From positions 1 to 64,000 of the forward strand of contig CAJVZZ010000005.1 in the NCBI GenBank assembly GCA_913020435.1: a stretch of DNA of 64,000 nt. Reading direction: 5' to 3'. This stretch comes from an uncultured Flavobacteriales bacterium (GTDB taxonomy: Bacteria > Bacteroidota > Bacteroidia > Flavobacteriales_G > Salibacteraceae). Below are positions 27,401 through 36,248 of the stretch, piece by piece. Made by a program: the position numbers and the translations under genes. The notes under the pieces were generated by a model. That model ran no database searches, was not told the origin of the DNA, and worked only from the letters and a program-made list of their open reading frames with translations. Position 1 is the first letter of the stretch. The number at the start of each line of letters is the position of its first letter.

Positions 27401-30400
27401 ACATATAAGGTTCCGTTTCCGGTAGATCCGAAAAATCTTCTTTTGCGATTTGTTTCTGAACCACCATCCAAGATGACTTTATCCCTCGCAATTTTTAAAT
27501 CGGTAAGATCTTTAAGGTCAAATTCTATATTATTTATTTGTGGCCATACTTGTAATTGACTCGAAACAACATCATTATTATAACGGCCCGGAGCAGTGAC
27601 TAATAATGGTAATTCATATTCGTAATAATGATCTGTAAAATCAGTTCCTAAACGAATAAAGATATTAACGTCGCCGTTTTCTATTGGATCATTATCCGCC
27701 AATGACTCAGCATGAACAAACATTTTTAGTGTGCCGTATTGTCTTAGATCTAAATCAGTCGTTCTGAAACTTGAAACTGCTTGACCGTCATCCAACCCGC
27801 AAACGGTTAATTGCAAAGCTTGTTCATTTATTTGCTGCAGGTTTGTAGTGTTTATATTTTGCTCTCTATTAATTTCTGGAGGAAGCACATAGTTCACAGG
27901 TATTTTACTCGCATTTTCTTCAATATTGACAGCACCTATATTAAAGTCAATTTCAGAATCCGTGGTTATTCCTTCTGGGTTATTATCAATTTCTCCTAAA
28001 TATTTCCTCCATTCTCCACGAACTAACTCAAGGCGAGCAAACCTTAGGTGCATTGGATCTGAGAATCCTTTCATATACATTCTCATAAATCGGATTGAAC
28101 GAAAATCATTGATTTCACCATGACGTGTTTTTCTTGGAGTTCTAACTGGAATCCTGAATTGATACCAAGTAATCTCTCTCTTTTTGCCATCATTTGTAGA
28201 AACTGTAGTGGTTAATATATCAGAAATAAAGTTTGACCCAACATTTTCTGGACTTAAAGCTCCCTGCGATATATTCACTGCATACTGATAATAAGCTTCA
28301 ACTGGATTTACAATGTTGTCAGCATTAATATCTTCTTTATCAGGGCGAATTGATGCAGCGGTTGAATAGCCTCCTGCATTTTGAGTTCGATATTGTTCTT
28401 CGGTTGGCGAGTTTCCTTCAGTGCCGTTGAAATTTTTATAGCGTTCCAAAATATTAAATGATCCTGCATCATAATCATCATCTCGAAAGTAATTGTAGTT
28501 ATCCGAGGATGGATCTAACTGCAATCGAGCAAGTTCTTCAGCATTTCCTGTAACAATAAGTGTGATTTCATCTATAAAGTCTTGATAAAACTGTAGCTCT
28601 GGACCACCTGCCAGACCATCCAAACCAGCATCTTGATACTGTCTTGAGCCTGCAAGATTATCAAACCCATCAGCAAATGGAGTTCCTCTTGTCGTTCTTC
28701 CCCAAACCGAAGAGGTATCATTAATTACAGTATTTGCCGCAACTTCATTATCAGGCAACAATTGTTCGTATAGGTTAAGTCCATCGGTCATAACATCCTC
28801 AGAAATATTTCCTAAATTGAAGTACAAATTACCACTGGCGGAGGGCACTCCTTCATAATCTTCATTAAAAGGGTCCATCATCCAAAATTGTATGTATTCA
28901 ACATTAGCCGCCTCAAAATCATTCTGATCAATTCTTCTGGTAATACCACCCCAACGAGTTTCAGGATCATTCAGAGTTCCATCGGCATTTGTACCTGCAG
29001 AAAAACGCCTTCCTAATCTATCTAATCCATCTGTGTCATAATTGTACATACCACGTTCTTGAGGATAAATAGAAAGATCTAATACCGTGGTGTTTACTGG
29101 TTGTCCGGCGGCAATTTCTTTATTAGGAAAAATCTCAGTTTCTAGCACTTGTCGCATAAAGTGATTTGATAAGGTTACCTCGTCATTAGCACCTTGAGGC
29201 GCAGAATTTGTATAGAAAACTGGATCAACAATTCTCCACGAAAGCTTGGCTCTATTAAATCCTGAGGCACGATTATTAAATAAATCTCCCTCTGGAAATG
29301 AACTCGGCTGAAACTTTGGAGTGGCTGCCAAAAACCAAGTATTAAAAGATCGAAGGTCAATTGTATTCTGACTTCCTTCAAAATCGTCGATATATGCGTT
29401 TCCTTCTTTTCCAATTGCACTGGAATGCCCCGGTAAAATTTGAGCAAATTCTGCCGTTGCGGAAAAAGTTGACATGACTTTAGTGTCAATTAAAGGAATT
29501 GCATCTACCATTCTAGTAATAAATGGAACCTCCGTATTATACGTTGCATCAATACCATAAATCCAGTTTGAAATAGGCTCATATCCAATATCGACCTTTT
29601 GAGAAAGAGGGCGCTCCCACAAATGCAATAAACTACCTCCAATAATGAAATTATCTGCGACCTTAAAGTCCATTCTCTGACCAAAGAAATTCTTTTGTTG
29701 CTGAGCAAATAACTGATTACTTTCAAGTGCGACTTTTACTGGGACACCAGACTCAATAATAGATTGATTGATGATTTTCACTCTACCTAAAGTGTAATCT
29801 ACAGTATAATCCTGATTTTCGGTAAGCTGCCTTCCCCCTGCTGTAACAGATACTGAACCATCAGGCACGTTGAGTGCATTTAAAGAAATTTCATTGCTCG
29901 ATTCAGACTGATATTGTCCTTTTAAGCTAAATCTATTGCGCTCTGGCCAGCGCACTTTGGCATCTGCTTGAGTATTATCATAAAGACTATCAAAACCATA
30001 AATTTCCATCAGTTCATCAACCCTAGCTAAATTTCCAATTTTATCCGTCATCCCCTGCCTCATACCATCTCCAAACGGTTCTAGTCTAGGAATAATTACG
30101 CGACCTGTATTTGTATTTATCGTGATATTCGGAACAAAATCAAAGACTCCATCTTGCTGCGGCTGTCCATTAAAATTAACAACGTCCATTCCTAAAAGTT
30201 GCACCAAGCTATTGTCATTTAATTCTGGTTGTGGAATAAAGTTTATATCTACTCCCTTTTCTTGATCTAAGTACCAAACATTGAACTTGAACCCGTCTTT
30301 TTTTACTCGATATGCTCCAATAGAATAGATGTTTTTCATCATTAAATCCCACATTGGAACCTTTGTATTTAGCTCTGTACTTTTAAGCATTTTCACTAGA

Positions 30401-31941
30401 AGAGGTTTAGGTTGCGCGACCTCATTGGAGAATTCTCCAACTCTAAAAACTTCGCCTTGGAACGAGTATTCATAGGCAACAGAGAGTACTTGGTTAGAGT
30501 TAATTTGCTGTTTAAGCGAAATGTAACCTAATTGTGCATTTAAATCAAAGTCATTGGGTCCGAGCAATCTTGCTAGTTCTACTTTTTGAAAGTCTAACCT
30601 TGGGTCCAGTCCCATTCGAGATTGTAGAATAGGAATAGTAGATTCGATAGTTCTTCCGTCTATTCCACCAAAATTCCTGAATACGTCTGCGTACAAGTTA
30701 TTTGCTTCATTACGAACAATTCCATTAGAACGAGAAGTTGGAGCAACAACATAATTTGTAGTTTGTGAAGGATTATTAATATCTCGATAGATAAAATCTG
30801 GATTTGCCGTCCCTAAATCTTGAAAAGCAATAACATCTCGGGCTGTTGGATCTGTTCGCGTATTTGTTACCCAAACTTCAATTCGAGTAACGACAAAGGC
30901 AGATTGAAGATAAAGCGGATCGGCGATTGCAGTTTCATAATTATTCCTGAAAAGTTCATTCAAGAAGAAATGTTTATTTGCTTCATAATTATCCGCTTGC
31001 ACCTCAAACTCGCTAATTTGGGCGCCCCCTTTTGACTCAACCTCACTCTTCTGCCCTCTATCTTGAGACAAGACAGTGGTCATGGAAAGTCTTCCAAACT
31101 TTGTCTTTACCTTAACACCAAATAAACTTTGGCTACCGGTAATCAGTTGACTGTTTAGAGGCATGGAGACATTACCAAGTTCTATTTTTTGTAAAATCTC
31201 ATCCTCATAACCTGTATATTCAATCTTGAATTGGTTTTGGAAATCGAAAGTAGCTTGAGTGTTATAATTAGCACTAACCTTCAATTTATCTCCGATGTTT
31301 CCGATAAGATTTAGCTGCATATTTTGATCAAATTGGAAGGTTGTCATTCTTCTGCTTCTAATTGGAATTACTGGATTATCCGTTTTTGAAATTCTACCTC
31401 CAAATGAAACTTCGGCAGAACCAGATGGTCGTATATCAATATTATTTCCACCAAAGACTCTGTCAAATGCTTTGGATTTTATCTTTAGTTGCGGTGCAAA
31501 AGGGGTCTTTCCTTCTTCCTCAAACTCCTTTTCTGCAGACTTTTTATCCTTCCAATAATCTGAAAGGCTTTTTTTTCTCTGTATTTCTAGATATTCATCA
31601 AAATCGAGATAAGTAGGTGGTTTGTAATTTATCCGGTCACCCATTTTTTGAGAAATTTCATACTTCCCAGTGACAGGATTATATTTTACATCAGATTTAA
31701 TGTTTGAAGGATCACCGAGATCCATTTTGGAAGATTCATTTCCTGCTGAAGTTGCAGGTGAATTTGAAATCGGATATTTAAGATCAATTTCGTCGGAATC
31801 ACCTGAATCAATCGGCAGTATGAGATACTCTAGAGCTAGTGCATAATTCTCCCTTTTTGCCTCAGAACCAGTCCAGCCAAATAAAAATAAGGGCATTATG
31901 CCCAATAATAGAAGTGCGCTTTTACGCCAGTTTACCCACAC
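24427..31941 (-). CDS. sprA: SprA, outer membrane translocon of the type IX secretion system
   Basis: A 2504-residue protein with a signal peptide (start GTG, WRKSALLLLGIMPLFLFGW) and a very large outer-membrane beta-barrel, the size and type of SprA (Sov in Porphyromonas), the extracellular translocon of the Bacteroidota-specific type IX secretion system and a gliding motility protein. Visible landmarks: the early GKYEISQKMGDRINYKPPTY block, PRSGSAEVSFGG-like segment near 170-185 (DIRPSGSAEVSFGGRISKTD), repeated GxxxPxLxxFxxWFLAATP-type segments, and a terminal amphipathic strand ending FGVSFRFTIG. Cargo export and adhesin secretion depend on it. ruvA and the malic enzyme gene lie directly upstream. 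Identification is by size, composition and synteny plus recognisable segments. Confidence 0.93.
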   Translation of the reverse strand: MWVNWRKSALLLLGIMPLFLFGWTGSEAKRENYALALEYLILPIDSGDSDEIDLKYPISNSPATSAGNESSKMDLGDPSNIKSDVKYNPVTGKYEISQKMGDRINYKPPTYLDFDEYLEIQRKKSLSDYWKDKKSAEKEFEEEGKTPFAPQLKIKSKAFDRVFGGNNIDIRPSGSAEVSFGGRISKTDNPVIPIRSRRMTTFQFDQNMQLNLIGNIGDKLKVSANYNTQATFDFQNQFKIEYTGYEDEILQKIELGNVSMPLNSQLITGSQSLFGVKVKTKFGRLSMTTVLSQDRGQKSEVESKGGAQISEFEVQADNYEANKHFFLNELFRNNYETAIADPLYLQSAFVVTRIEVWVTNTRTDPTARDVIAFQDLGTANPDFIYRDINNPSQTTNYVVAPTSRSNGIVRNEANNLYADVFRNFGGIDGRTIESTIPILQSRMGLDPRLDFQKVELARLLGPNDFDLNAQLGYISLKQQINSNQVLSVAYEYSFQGEVFRVGEFSNEVAQPKPLLVKMLKSTELNTKVPMWDLMMKNIYSIGAYRVKKDGFKFNVWYLDQEKGVDINFIPQPELNDNSLVQLLGMDVVNFNGQPQQDGVFDFVPNITINTNTGRVIIPRLEPFGDGMRQGMTDKIGNLARVDELMEIYGFDSLYDNTQADAKVRWPERNRFSLKGQYQSESSNEISLNALNVPDGSVSVTAGGRQLTENQDYTVDYTLGRVKIINQSIIESGVPVKVALESNQLFAQQQKNFFGQRMDFKVADNFIIGGSLLHLWERPLSQKVDIGYEPISNWIYGIDATYNTEVPFITRMVDAIPLIDTKVMSTFSATAEFAQILPGHSSAIGKEGNAYIDDFEGSQNTIDLRSFNTWFLAATPKFQPSSFPEGDLFNNRASGFNRAKLSWRIVDPVFYTNSAPQGANDEVTLSNHFMRQVLETEIFPNKEIAAGQPVNTTVLDLSIYPQERGMYNYDTDGLDRLGRRFSAGTNADGTLNDPETRWGGITRRIDQNDFEAANVEYIQFWMMDPFNEDYEGVPSASGNLYFNLGNISEDVMTDGLNLYEQLLPDNEVAANTVINDTSSVWGRTTRGTPFADGFDNLAGSRQYQDAGLDGLAGGPELQFYQDFIDEITLIVTGNAEELARLQLDPSSDNYNYFRDDDYDAGSFNILERYKNFNGTEGNSPTEEQYRTQNAGGYSTAASIRPDKEDINADNIVNPVEAYYQYAVNISQGALSPENVGSNFISDILTTTVSTNDGKKREITWYQFRIPVRTPRKTRHGEINDFRSIRFMRMYMKGFSDPMHLRFARLELVRGEWRKYLGEIDNNPEGITTDSEIDFNIGAVNIEENASKIPVNYVLPPEINREQNINTTNLQQINEQALQLTVCGLDDGQAVSSFRTTDLDLRQYGTLKMFVHAESLADNDPIENGDVNIFIRLGTDFTDHYYEYELPLLVTAPGRYNNDVVSSQLQVWPQINNIEFDLKDLTDLKIARDKVILDGGSETNRKRRFFGSTGNGTLYVVGNPNMGEIKTIMIGIRNPRQTQTTSNDDGMPKCAEIWVNELRMSNFDKTKGWATIGNANLKMADLVNFNVTSGMSTPGWGSLDKKVAERQQETKKHFSTTAAMNLDKFLPKDWGIRVPMYASYGIEIEEPRYSPLAPDIEFDDYVEAWETREQKDSVKKITQDRLVRRSVNFTNVRKEKTASKDKKSMPYDISNFSATYAWSEEVRTNFEVERELTRNQKLALTYQYALAPKPVKPLSKVKMLKESDYMKLAREMNFYLLPKSFSMTSSMNRMYNAYKIRNNNPGLTARLPEFYNKNFTWNRSYNFKYDITKNLNYTYTANNNALIMEPLNGPAEKSRNDNRPGFENGYWDHWKDTVWTNILALGVNMNYNHNSRFNYKIPLDKIPATDWINSSLDYSSGYTWTRGPLGRGVEIPHDQVVDSSGEIGNTIQNNNTINFSSSFNMRKLYGKSDYLKGVQTRQRRYLQQKARDRATRNREVEKEITENANGEESDDGKSKTRDPNKYTIIDRGAKLLMSFTNANVTYGLGKGMMIPGFRPNSQYVGGDWDEYGGEGAPGVGFLFGKQTDFGGTEGTQFWEYASEKEWLVRNPNINNQVSNLSSNRLTFRATAQPIKDLRINFSGSYNNTQNTVLFYRYGRDSLTNEWDWNEQSPITSGNYSVSYNMIRTSLIRDDKETNGNVIFDNMLKYREVISDRIAANSELSEFIDGEHEKYPGYAQGYGPTSADVLIPAFLAAYSGKDPNQQKLNILNELPKLNWRISYNGLSKIAAFKKYFKTVTTSTGYTSNLTVGGYTNNQRFKSADEISEELQRQQLADIIERDLDSNFIGKYQFNSVTLSEQFSPLINLDFQWKNGISTRVEYKTGRTAALNVGTGQIMEQKNKTYTIGAGYSFPLELPWSINGKKLNSDLKLRADGSYRENRAIVRRIAEDEHTPTSGQNVLSLKITADYALSNNLNLRLFYDYVLNIPVISNSFKTTNTNFGVSFRFTIG

Positions 31942-31962
31942 AACGATAGAATCGTAGTCTTT

Positions 31963-32547
31963 TTATAATTGCCTTAAAGCCTCTTTAATCACCTGTTCTA
32001 CAGATAGTTCAGATGAGTTTCCGCTATAGATTTTCTGCATCACTTTAGCACTCCGATTTCGATCGAAGCCAAGAACTGCAAGAGCGGATAACGCCTCTTC
32101 CTTAGTTGTATTGTCTTGAAGTGACGAAATTTCTAGTTGTGGTAAGTCTTTAGCAACTTTATCTTTAAGGTCAATTACAATTCTTTGGGCCGTTTTTGCT
32201 CCAATACCTTTTATGCTTTTTAAAAGATCAATGTTTTCAGTAGCAATTGCCGAAAAAATATCTTCAGATTTATAAGAAGACAAAATAATTCTAGCTGTAT
32301 TAGGCCCAATTCCTGAAACCGAGATCAAATTCCGAAACAACTGACGTTCTTGAGGCTCCGAAAATCCAAATAATGAATGAGCATCTTCCCTCACTACCAT
32401 ATGAATGAATAATTTACAAGACTCCGTTGCACCCATTTTTTCAAATGTCTGTAACGAAATATTTACGTAATAGCCTACTCCATTGCAATCTATAACCGCA
32501 TAGGCAGGGTTTTTTTCTATCAACCTTCCATTAAGAAACTCTATCAT
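31963..32547 (-). CDS. ruvA: Holliday junction branch migration protein RuvA
   Basis: Binds four-way DNA junctions and loads the RuvB helicase. 194 residues, normal length. Domain I starts MIEFLNGRLIEKNPAYAVID, the helix-hairpin-helix pair reads LISVSGIGPNTARIIL and LKSIKGIGAKTAQRIVIDLK, and domain III (EALSALAVLGFDR) binds RuvB. Its ATG overlaps the malic enzyme stop by 4 bases (ATGA-type coupling). The partner ruvB is encoded 8 kb away (40380-41402), not adjacent as in proteobacteria. Confidence 0.97.
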   Translation of the reverse strand: MIEFLNGRLIEKNPAYAVIDCNGVGYYVNISLQTFEKMGATESCKLFIHMVVREDAHSLFGFSEPQERQLFRNLISVSGIGPNTARIILSSYKSEDIFSAIATENIDLLKSIKGIGAKTAQRIVIDLKDKVAKDLPQLEISSLQDNTTKEEALSALAVLGFDRNRSAKVMQKIYSGNSSELSVEQVIKEALRQL

Positions 32548-34853
32548 AAAACTGTTCTCTTTGTTTTTTTATACTCTTGGATTTTGTGACTTCTTTGTTG
32601 TGCATCCACTGCCGCAATTGTTACCATGTTCACGATTTCTCTTACCGAGCTGCCTATTTGAAGAACGTGTACTGGTTTTTTCATTCCCAATAATATAGGG
32701 CCCATAGTTTCAATATCACTTATCTGCTGCATAAGTTTATAGGCAATATTTCCAGAAGCTAAATTTGGAAATATGAGCGTATTTACTCTGTGCTTTGCCA
32801 GTAATGAAAACGGAAAGAACTCTCCTGTTAATTCTTGATTCAAGGCAAAGTTTGCTTGAATTTCACCGTCAACAATAATGTCAGGATGATTCTTGTGCAG
32901 AATCCTTACTGCTTCTTGAACCTTTTTAGAATCCTCTCCTATTGAAGAACCAAAATTTCCGTAGCCTAACATAGCAATTCTAGGCTTCAACTTATAGCCT
33001 CTTATTGCCTCAGCAGTTAGTACTGTAATATCAACTAATTCCTGAGCTGTCGGATTGAAATTAATAGTCGTATCTGCTAAAAATAATGGACCTTTTTTAG
33101 TGTTGAGAATATACATTCCTGCAATATTCTTCTGTTTTGAATTTGCACCAATTATTTGCAATGCTGGACGGAGTGTATCTGGATAGTTTCTGGTAATTCC
33201 AGAAATAAACGCATCAGCTTCTCCCCACTTAACTAGGGCTGTTCCAAAGTAATTACGCTCTCGCATTATTTGTTTGGCTTCAAATAATGTGTAACCTTTT
33301 CTTTGTCTTAATTCATAAAAATTCTGAGCGAATTTATCTCTAAGCGCTTCTTGTTTTCGACTTCTTGGATCAAGAATTGAAACATCACCTAGATCTAATT
33401 CATAGGTTTCAATCATTTCTTTTATTCGCTCAACTTTTCCTAATAAAATTGGAATGGCAATTCCTTCATCTTTTACAATTTGTGCTGCTTTAAGAATCTT
33501 ATAATTATCTGCTTCAGCAAAAACTACTTTCTGAGGATCTTTACGAGCTCTATCCACCAGACTGGTTACGATTTTATTGTCTAATCCAAGTCTTTGCTCC
33601 AGCTCTTCTTGATACTTCTCCCAGTTTTCAATTGGTTTTTTTGCAACTCCTGATTCCATAGCAGCTTTTGCAACAGCTGGTGAAACTCGGGTTATTAGAC
33701 GATGGTCCATTGGCTTTGGAATAATGTAATCCGTTCCAAAAGACAAGATTTTTTCTTTATAAACTATATTAACCTCCTCAGGAACCATCTCTTTGGCCAA
33801 CTCAGCAATAGCCTTAACTGCTGCCAGTTTCATTTCTTCATTTATAGCAGTAGCTTGCACATCAAGTGCACCTCTAAATATAAAAGGAAACCCTAAAACA
33901 TTATTCACTTGATTTGGATGATCTGACCGGCCAGTAGCCACAATAACATCTTCCCTTGCCGCCATCGCTTCTGCATAAGGTATTTCTGGATTTGGGTTAG
34001 CAAGGGCAAATACTATGCAGTCTTTAGCCATACTTTGAACCATGGGTTTATCCACTAAATCTGCTCTGGATAATCCAAGAAAAACATCTGCGCCTACCAT
34101 TGCCTCTGCTAAGGTGCTTTGTGTTACTTCATTAGCAAATAACGACTTATATTCATCTAAACCTCCTCGAGATGGTTTTATAACTCCTTTGCTATCACAC
34201 ATTATAATATTGGAGCGAGTTGCTCCCAGTGCCACATATAAAGAAGCACAAGAAATAGCACTTGCGCCTGCTCCACTTACCACAATCTTAACTTCTTCAA
34301 TTTTCTTATTGCTAAGTTCTAACGCATTCAATAACGCTGCTGATGAAATAATCGCAGTTCCATGCTGGTCATCGTGCATAACAGGGATATCTAATTCCTC
34401 TTTTAATCGCTTTTCTATTTCAAATGCTTCAGGCGCCTTAATATCCTCAAGATTAATTCCCCCGAAGGTCACCGCAATGTTTTTTACTGTGTTTACGAAT
34501 TCATCAACATTGGTTACATCCACCTCAATATCAAAAACATCTATATCAGCAAAAATTTTAAATAGTAATCCCTTACCTTCCATTACAGGTTTAGAAGCAG
34601 CAGCTCCAATATCCCCCAATCCAAGCACAGATGTTCCATTTGAGATAACCGCAACTAAATTTCCCTTTGCAGTATATTCAAATACTAGTTCAGGGTTTGC
34701 AGCAATTTCAAGGCACGGTTCTGCAACTCCTGGAGAATATGCCAGGCTTAAGTCTCGTTGTGAGGAATAAGGTTTAGTAGGTTTTACTTCAATTTTACCT
34801 TTTCTTCCTTGTGAGTGATAATCAAGAGCTTCTTGCTTTCTTGTTTTTCGCAT
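32544..34853 (-). CDS. maeB: NADP-dependent malic enzyme with phosphotransacetylase-like domain
   Basis: A 769-residue MaeB-type enzyme that decarboxylates malate to pyruvate with NADP reduction. N-terminal malic enzyme domain (SLAYSPGVAEPCLEI, the Asp-rich VMHDDQHGTAIISSAALLNA, VVSGAGASAISCASLYVALG for NADP), then from about residue 430 a phosphate acetyl/butyryltransferase-like domain (RKDPQKVVFAEADNYKILKA, GKILNTKKGPLF-type region, MLGYGNFGSS). In MaeB the second domain is regulatory, binding acetyl-CoA, rather than catalytic. The length is typical. It overlaps ruvA downstream and is divergent from the sirtuin gene. Confidence 0.94.
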   Translation of the reverse strand: MRKTRKQEALDYHSQGRKGKIEVKPTKPYSSQRDLSLAYSPGVAEPCLEIAANPELVFEYTAKGNLVAVISNGTSVLGLGDIGAAASKPVMEGKGLLFKIFADIDVFDIEVDVTNVDEFVNTVKNIAVTFGGINLEDIKAPEAFEIEKRLKEELDIPVMHDDQHGTAIISSAALLNALELSNKKIEEVKIVVSGAGASAISCASLYVALGATRSNIIMCDSKGVIKPSRGGLDEYKSLFANEVTQSTLAEAMVGADVFLGLSRADLVDKPMVQSMAKDCIVFALANPNPEIPYAEAMAAREDVIVATGRSDHPNQVNNVLGFPFIFRGALDVQATAINEEMKLAAVKAIAELAKEMVPEEVNIVYKEKILSFGTDYIIPKPMDHRLITRVSPAVAKAAMESGVAKKPIENWEKYQEELEQRLGLDNKIVTSLVDRARKDPQKVVFAEADNYKILKAAQIVKDEGIAIPILLGKVERIKEMIETYELDLGDVSILDPRSRKQEALRDKFAQNFYELRQRKGYTLFEAKQIMRERNYFGTALVKWGEADAFISGITRNYPDTLRPALQIIGANSKQKNIAGMYILNTKKGPLFLADTTINFNPTAQELVDITVLTAEAIRGYKLKPRIAMLGYGNFGSSIGEDSKKVQEAVRILHKNHPDIIVDGEIQANFALNQELTGEFFPFSLLAKHRVNTLIFPNLASGNIAYKLMQQISDIETMGPILLGMKKPVHVLQIGSSVREIVNMVTIAAVDAQQRSHKIQEYKKTKRTVL

Positions 34854-34949
34854 AATACTAGCGTGAAATTAAGGCGGTAAAAGTAATACATTGGCAGTTT
34901 TAAAGCCTCTAAAAGAGCAGTACTAATAGCATAATTTTAGTTTCAAAAT

Positions 34950-35657
34950 ATGGAAATTATAATTTTTAGTGGCGCAGGTATTTCTGCAGAAAGTGGTATT
35001 GCTACTTTCAGAGATTCTGGTGGGCTTTGGGAACAACACAAAATAGAAGAAGTCGCAACCCCTGAGGCATTTCACAAGAACCCGAAATTGGTTCTAGACT
35101 TTTACAATCAGCGACGACAAAACATTCAAAATGCTGTTCCTAATGAAGCCCATAGAAAAATACCACTACTTGAATCAATTGGAAATGTGAATGTCATTAC
35201 TCAAAATATTGATGATTTGCATGAAAGAGCCGGCTCTGCACAGGTGATTCATCTTCATGGTTGTATTACTCAAGCTAAAAGTAGCAGGATAGATGATTTC
35301 ATTGAAGAAATTGGGTATCTGGATATAAATGTTGGTGATTTAGCTAAAGATAAGTCTCAACTCAGACCACATATTGTTTGGTTTGGCGAGCCCGTGCCTG
35401 CTATGGATCTAGCAATTGATCTTGTTAAAAATGCAGATATAATGATCACAATTGGTAGTTCACTTAATGTATATCCAGCCGCAAGTTTAGTTTTAGAAAC
35501 TTCAACAAAATGTCAGCATTTTGTAATCGACCCAAATGTTCAAGATCTGAATCTGCCCGAAAATTATACTCTGATAAAGGAACAGGCATCCGAAGGCTTG
35601 AATAATTTGGTACAGCATTTGACTAATCGTCAAAAAAAACCGTTAAAATCAGAATAA
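34950..35657 (+). CDS. cobB: Sir2-family NAD-dependent deacylase without zinc cysteines
   Basis: A 235-residue sirtuin with GAGISAESGIATFRDSGGLW, TQNIDDLHERAG, the catalytic histidine in VIHLHG, and IVWFGEPVP and ITIGSSLNVYPAASL for NAD. Tyr52 and Arg55 (FYNQRR) match the Y-x-x-R pair that marks desuccinylase/demalonylase sirtuins (SIRT5/CobB class III). The zinc tetrad expected between HGC and LRPHIVWFGE is missing; the segment AKSSRIDDFIEEIGYLDINV has no cysteine. The frame is intact, so this looks like a zinc-independent subtype. It removes acyl groups from lysines with NAD use, presumably in the cytoplasm. Confidence 0.87.
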   Translation: MEIIIFSGAGISAESGIATFRDSGGLWEQHKIEEVATPEAFHKNPKLVLDFYNQRRQNIQNAVPNEAHRKIPLLESIGNVNVITQNIDDLHERAGSAQVIHLHGCITQAKSSRIDDFIEEIGYLDINVGDLAKDKSQLRPHIVWFGEPVPAMDLAIDLVKNADIMITIGSSLNVYPAASLVLETSTKCQHFVIDPNVQDLNLPENYTLIKEQASEGLNNLVQHLTNRQKKPLKSE

Positions 35658-35711
35658 CTATTTTCGGTTAATTTGAAATCATTAAATTCGCTGGTTCACT
35701 TAATTTTACTC

Positions 35712-36218
35712 ATGAAAAACTTAATTCTTGTTACCACTCTTATCTTAAGCACTTTAGTTGCTTTTGGTCAAACCAGAACCATTCCTTCTGTCGATCTAGT
35801 TGATATTGATGGAAATTCGTTTAATTCTTCAGAAATATTAAACGAAGGAAAGCCTATCCTAATAAATTTTTGGGCTACTTGGTGCAGTCCATGCAAAAGA
35901 GAGCTGAATAATATTGCTGAAGTTTATGATGACTGGATAGAAGAAACAGGTGTAGTTGTTTATGCTATTTCTATTGATGATGCGCGCAATGCGCCTAAAG
36001 TTAAGCCATATGTTGATGGTGTTGCTTGGGACTATAAGGTGTTATTGGACGTAAACTCTGACTTTAGAAGACAGTTAGGCGTAGTAAATGTGCCGCATTC
36101 TTTCTTAGTGGATAACAACGGGAAAATTGTTCATCAGCATACTTCATATCAAGAAGGTGATGAAATTGAACTCTATGAAAAAATTAAAAAATTAGCAAAC
36201 GGAGAAGTCCTAGACTAA
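35712..36218 (+). CDS. TlpA-like thioredoxin-fold protein, exported
   Basis: A 168-residue redoxin of the TlpA/AhpC-TSA type. The ATG at 35712 begins a signal peptide (MKNLILVTTLILSTLVAFGQ); an in-frame TTG 39 bases upstream would bury it. The active site is WATWCSPCKRE (Cys58, Cys61), followed by VYAISIDDARN and a cis-Pro region VVNVPHSFLVDNNGKIV. It probably acts as a thiol reductant in the periplasm. It is the first gene of a four-gene rightward set with a DUF6029 barrel, an Omp28 lipoprotein and a small barrel, and is probably functionally tied to them. Confidence 0.9.
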   Translation: MKNLILVTTLILSTLVAFGQTRTIPSVDLVDIDGNSFNSSEILNEGKPILINFWATWCSPCKRELNNIAEVYDDWIEETGVVVYAISIDDARNAPKVKPYVDGVAWDYKVLLDVNSDFRRQLGVVNVPHSFLVDNNGKIVHQHTSYQEGDEIELYEKIKKLANGEVLD

Positions 36219-36248
36219 TAAAATTCTATCCTGCTATAAAAACTGCAA

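Noticed and set aside
34042-34770. A 242-codon open frame on the plus strand opposite the malic enzyme gene
   Set aside because: It is Ser/Ala/Thr-rich low-complexity translation, mirrors the codons of a certain gene on the other strand, and has no recognisable motif.
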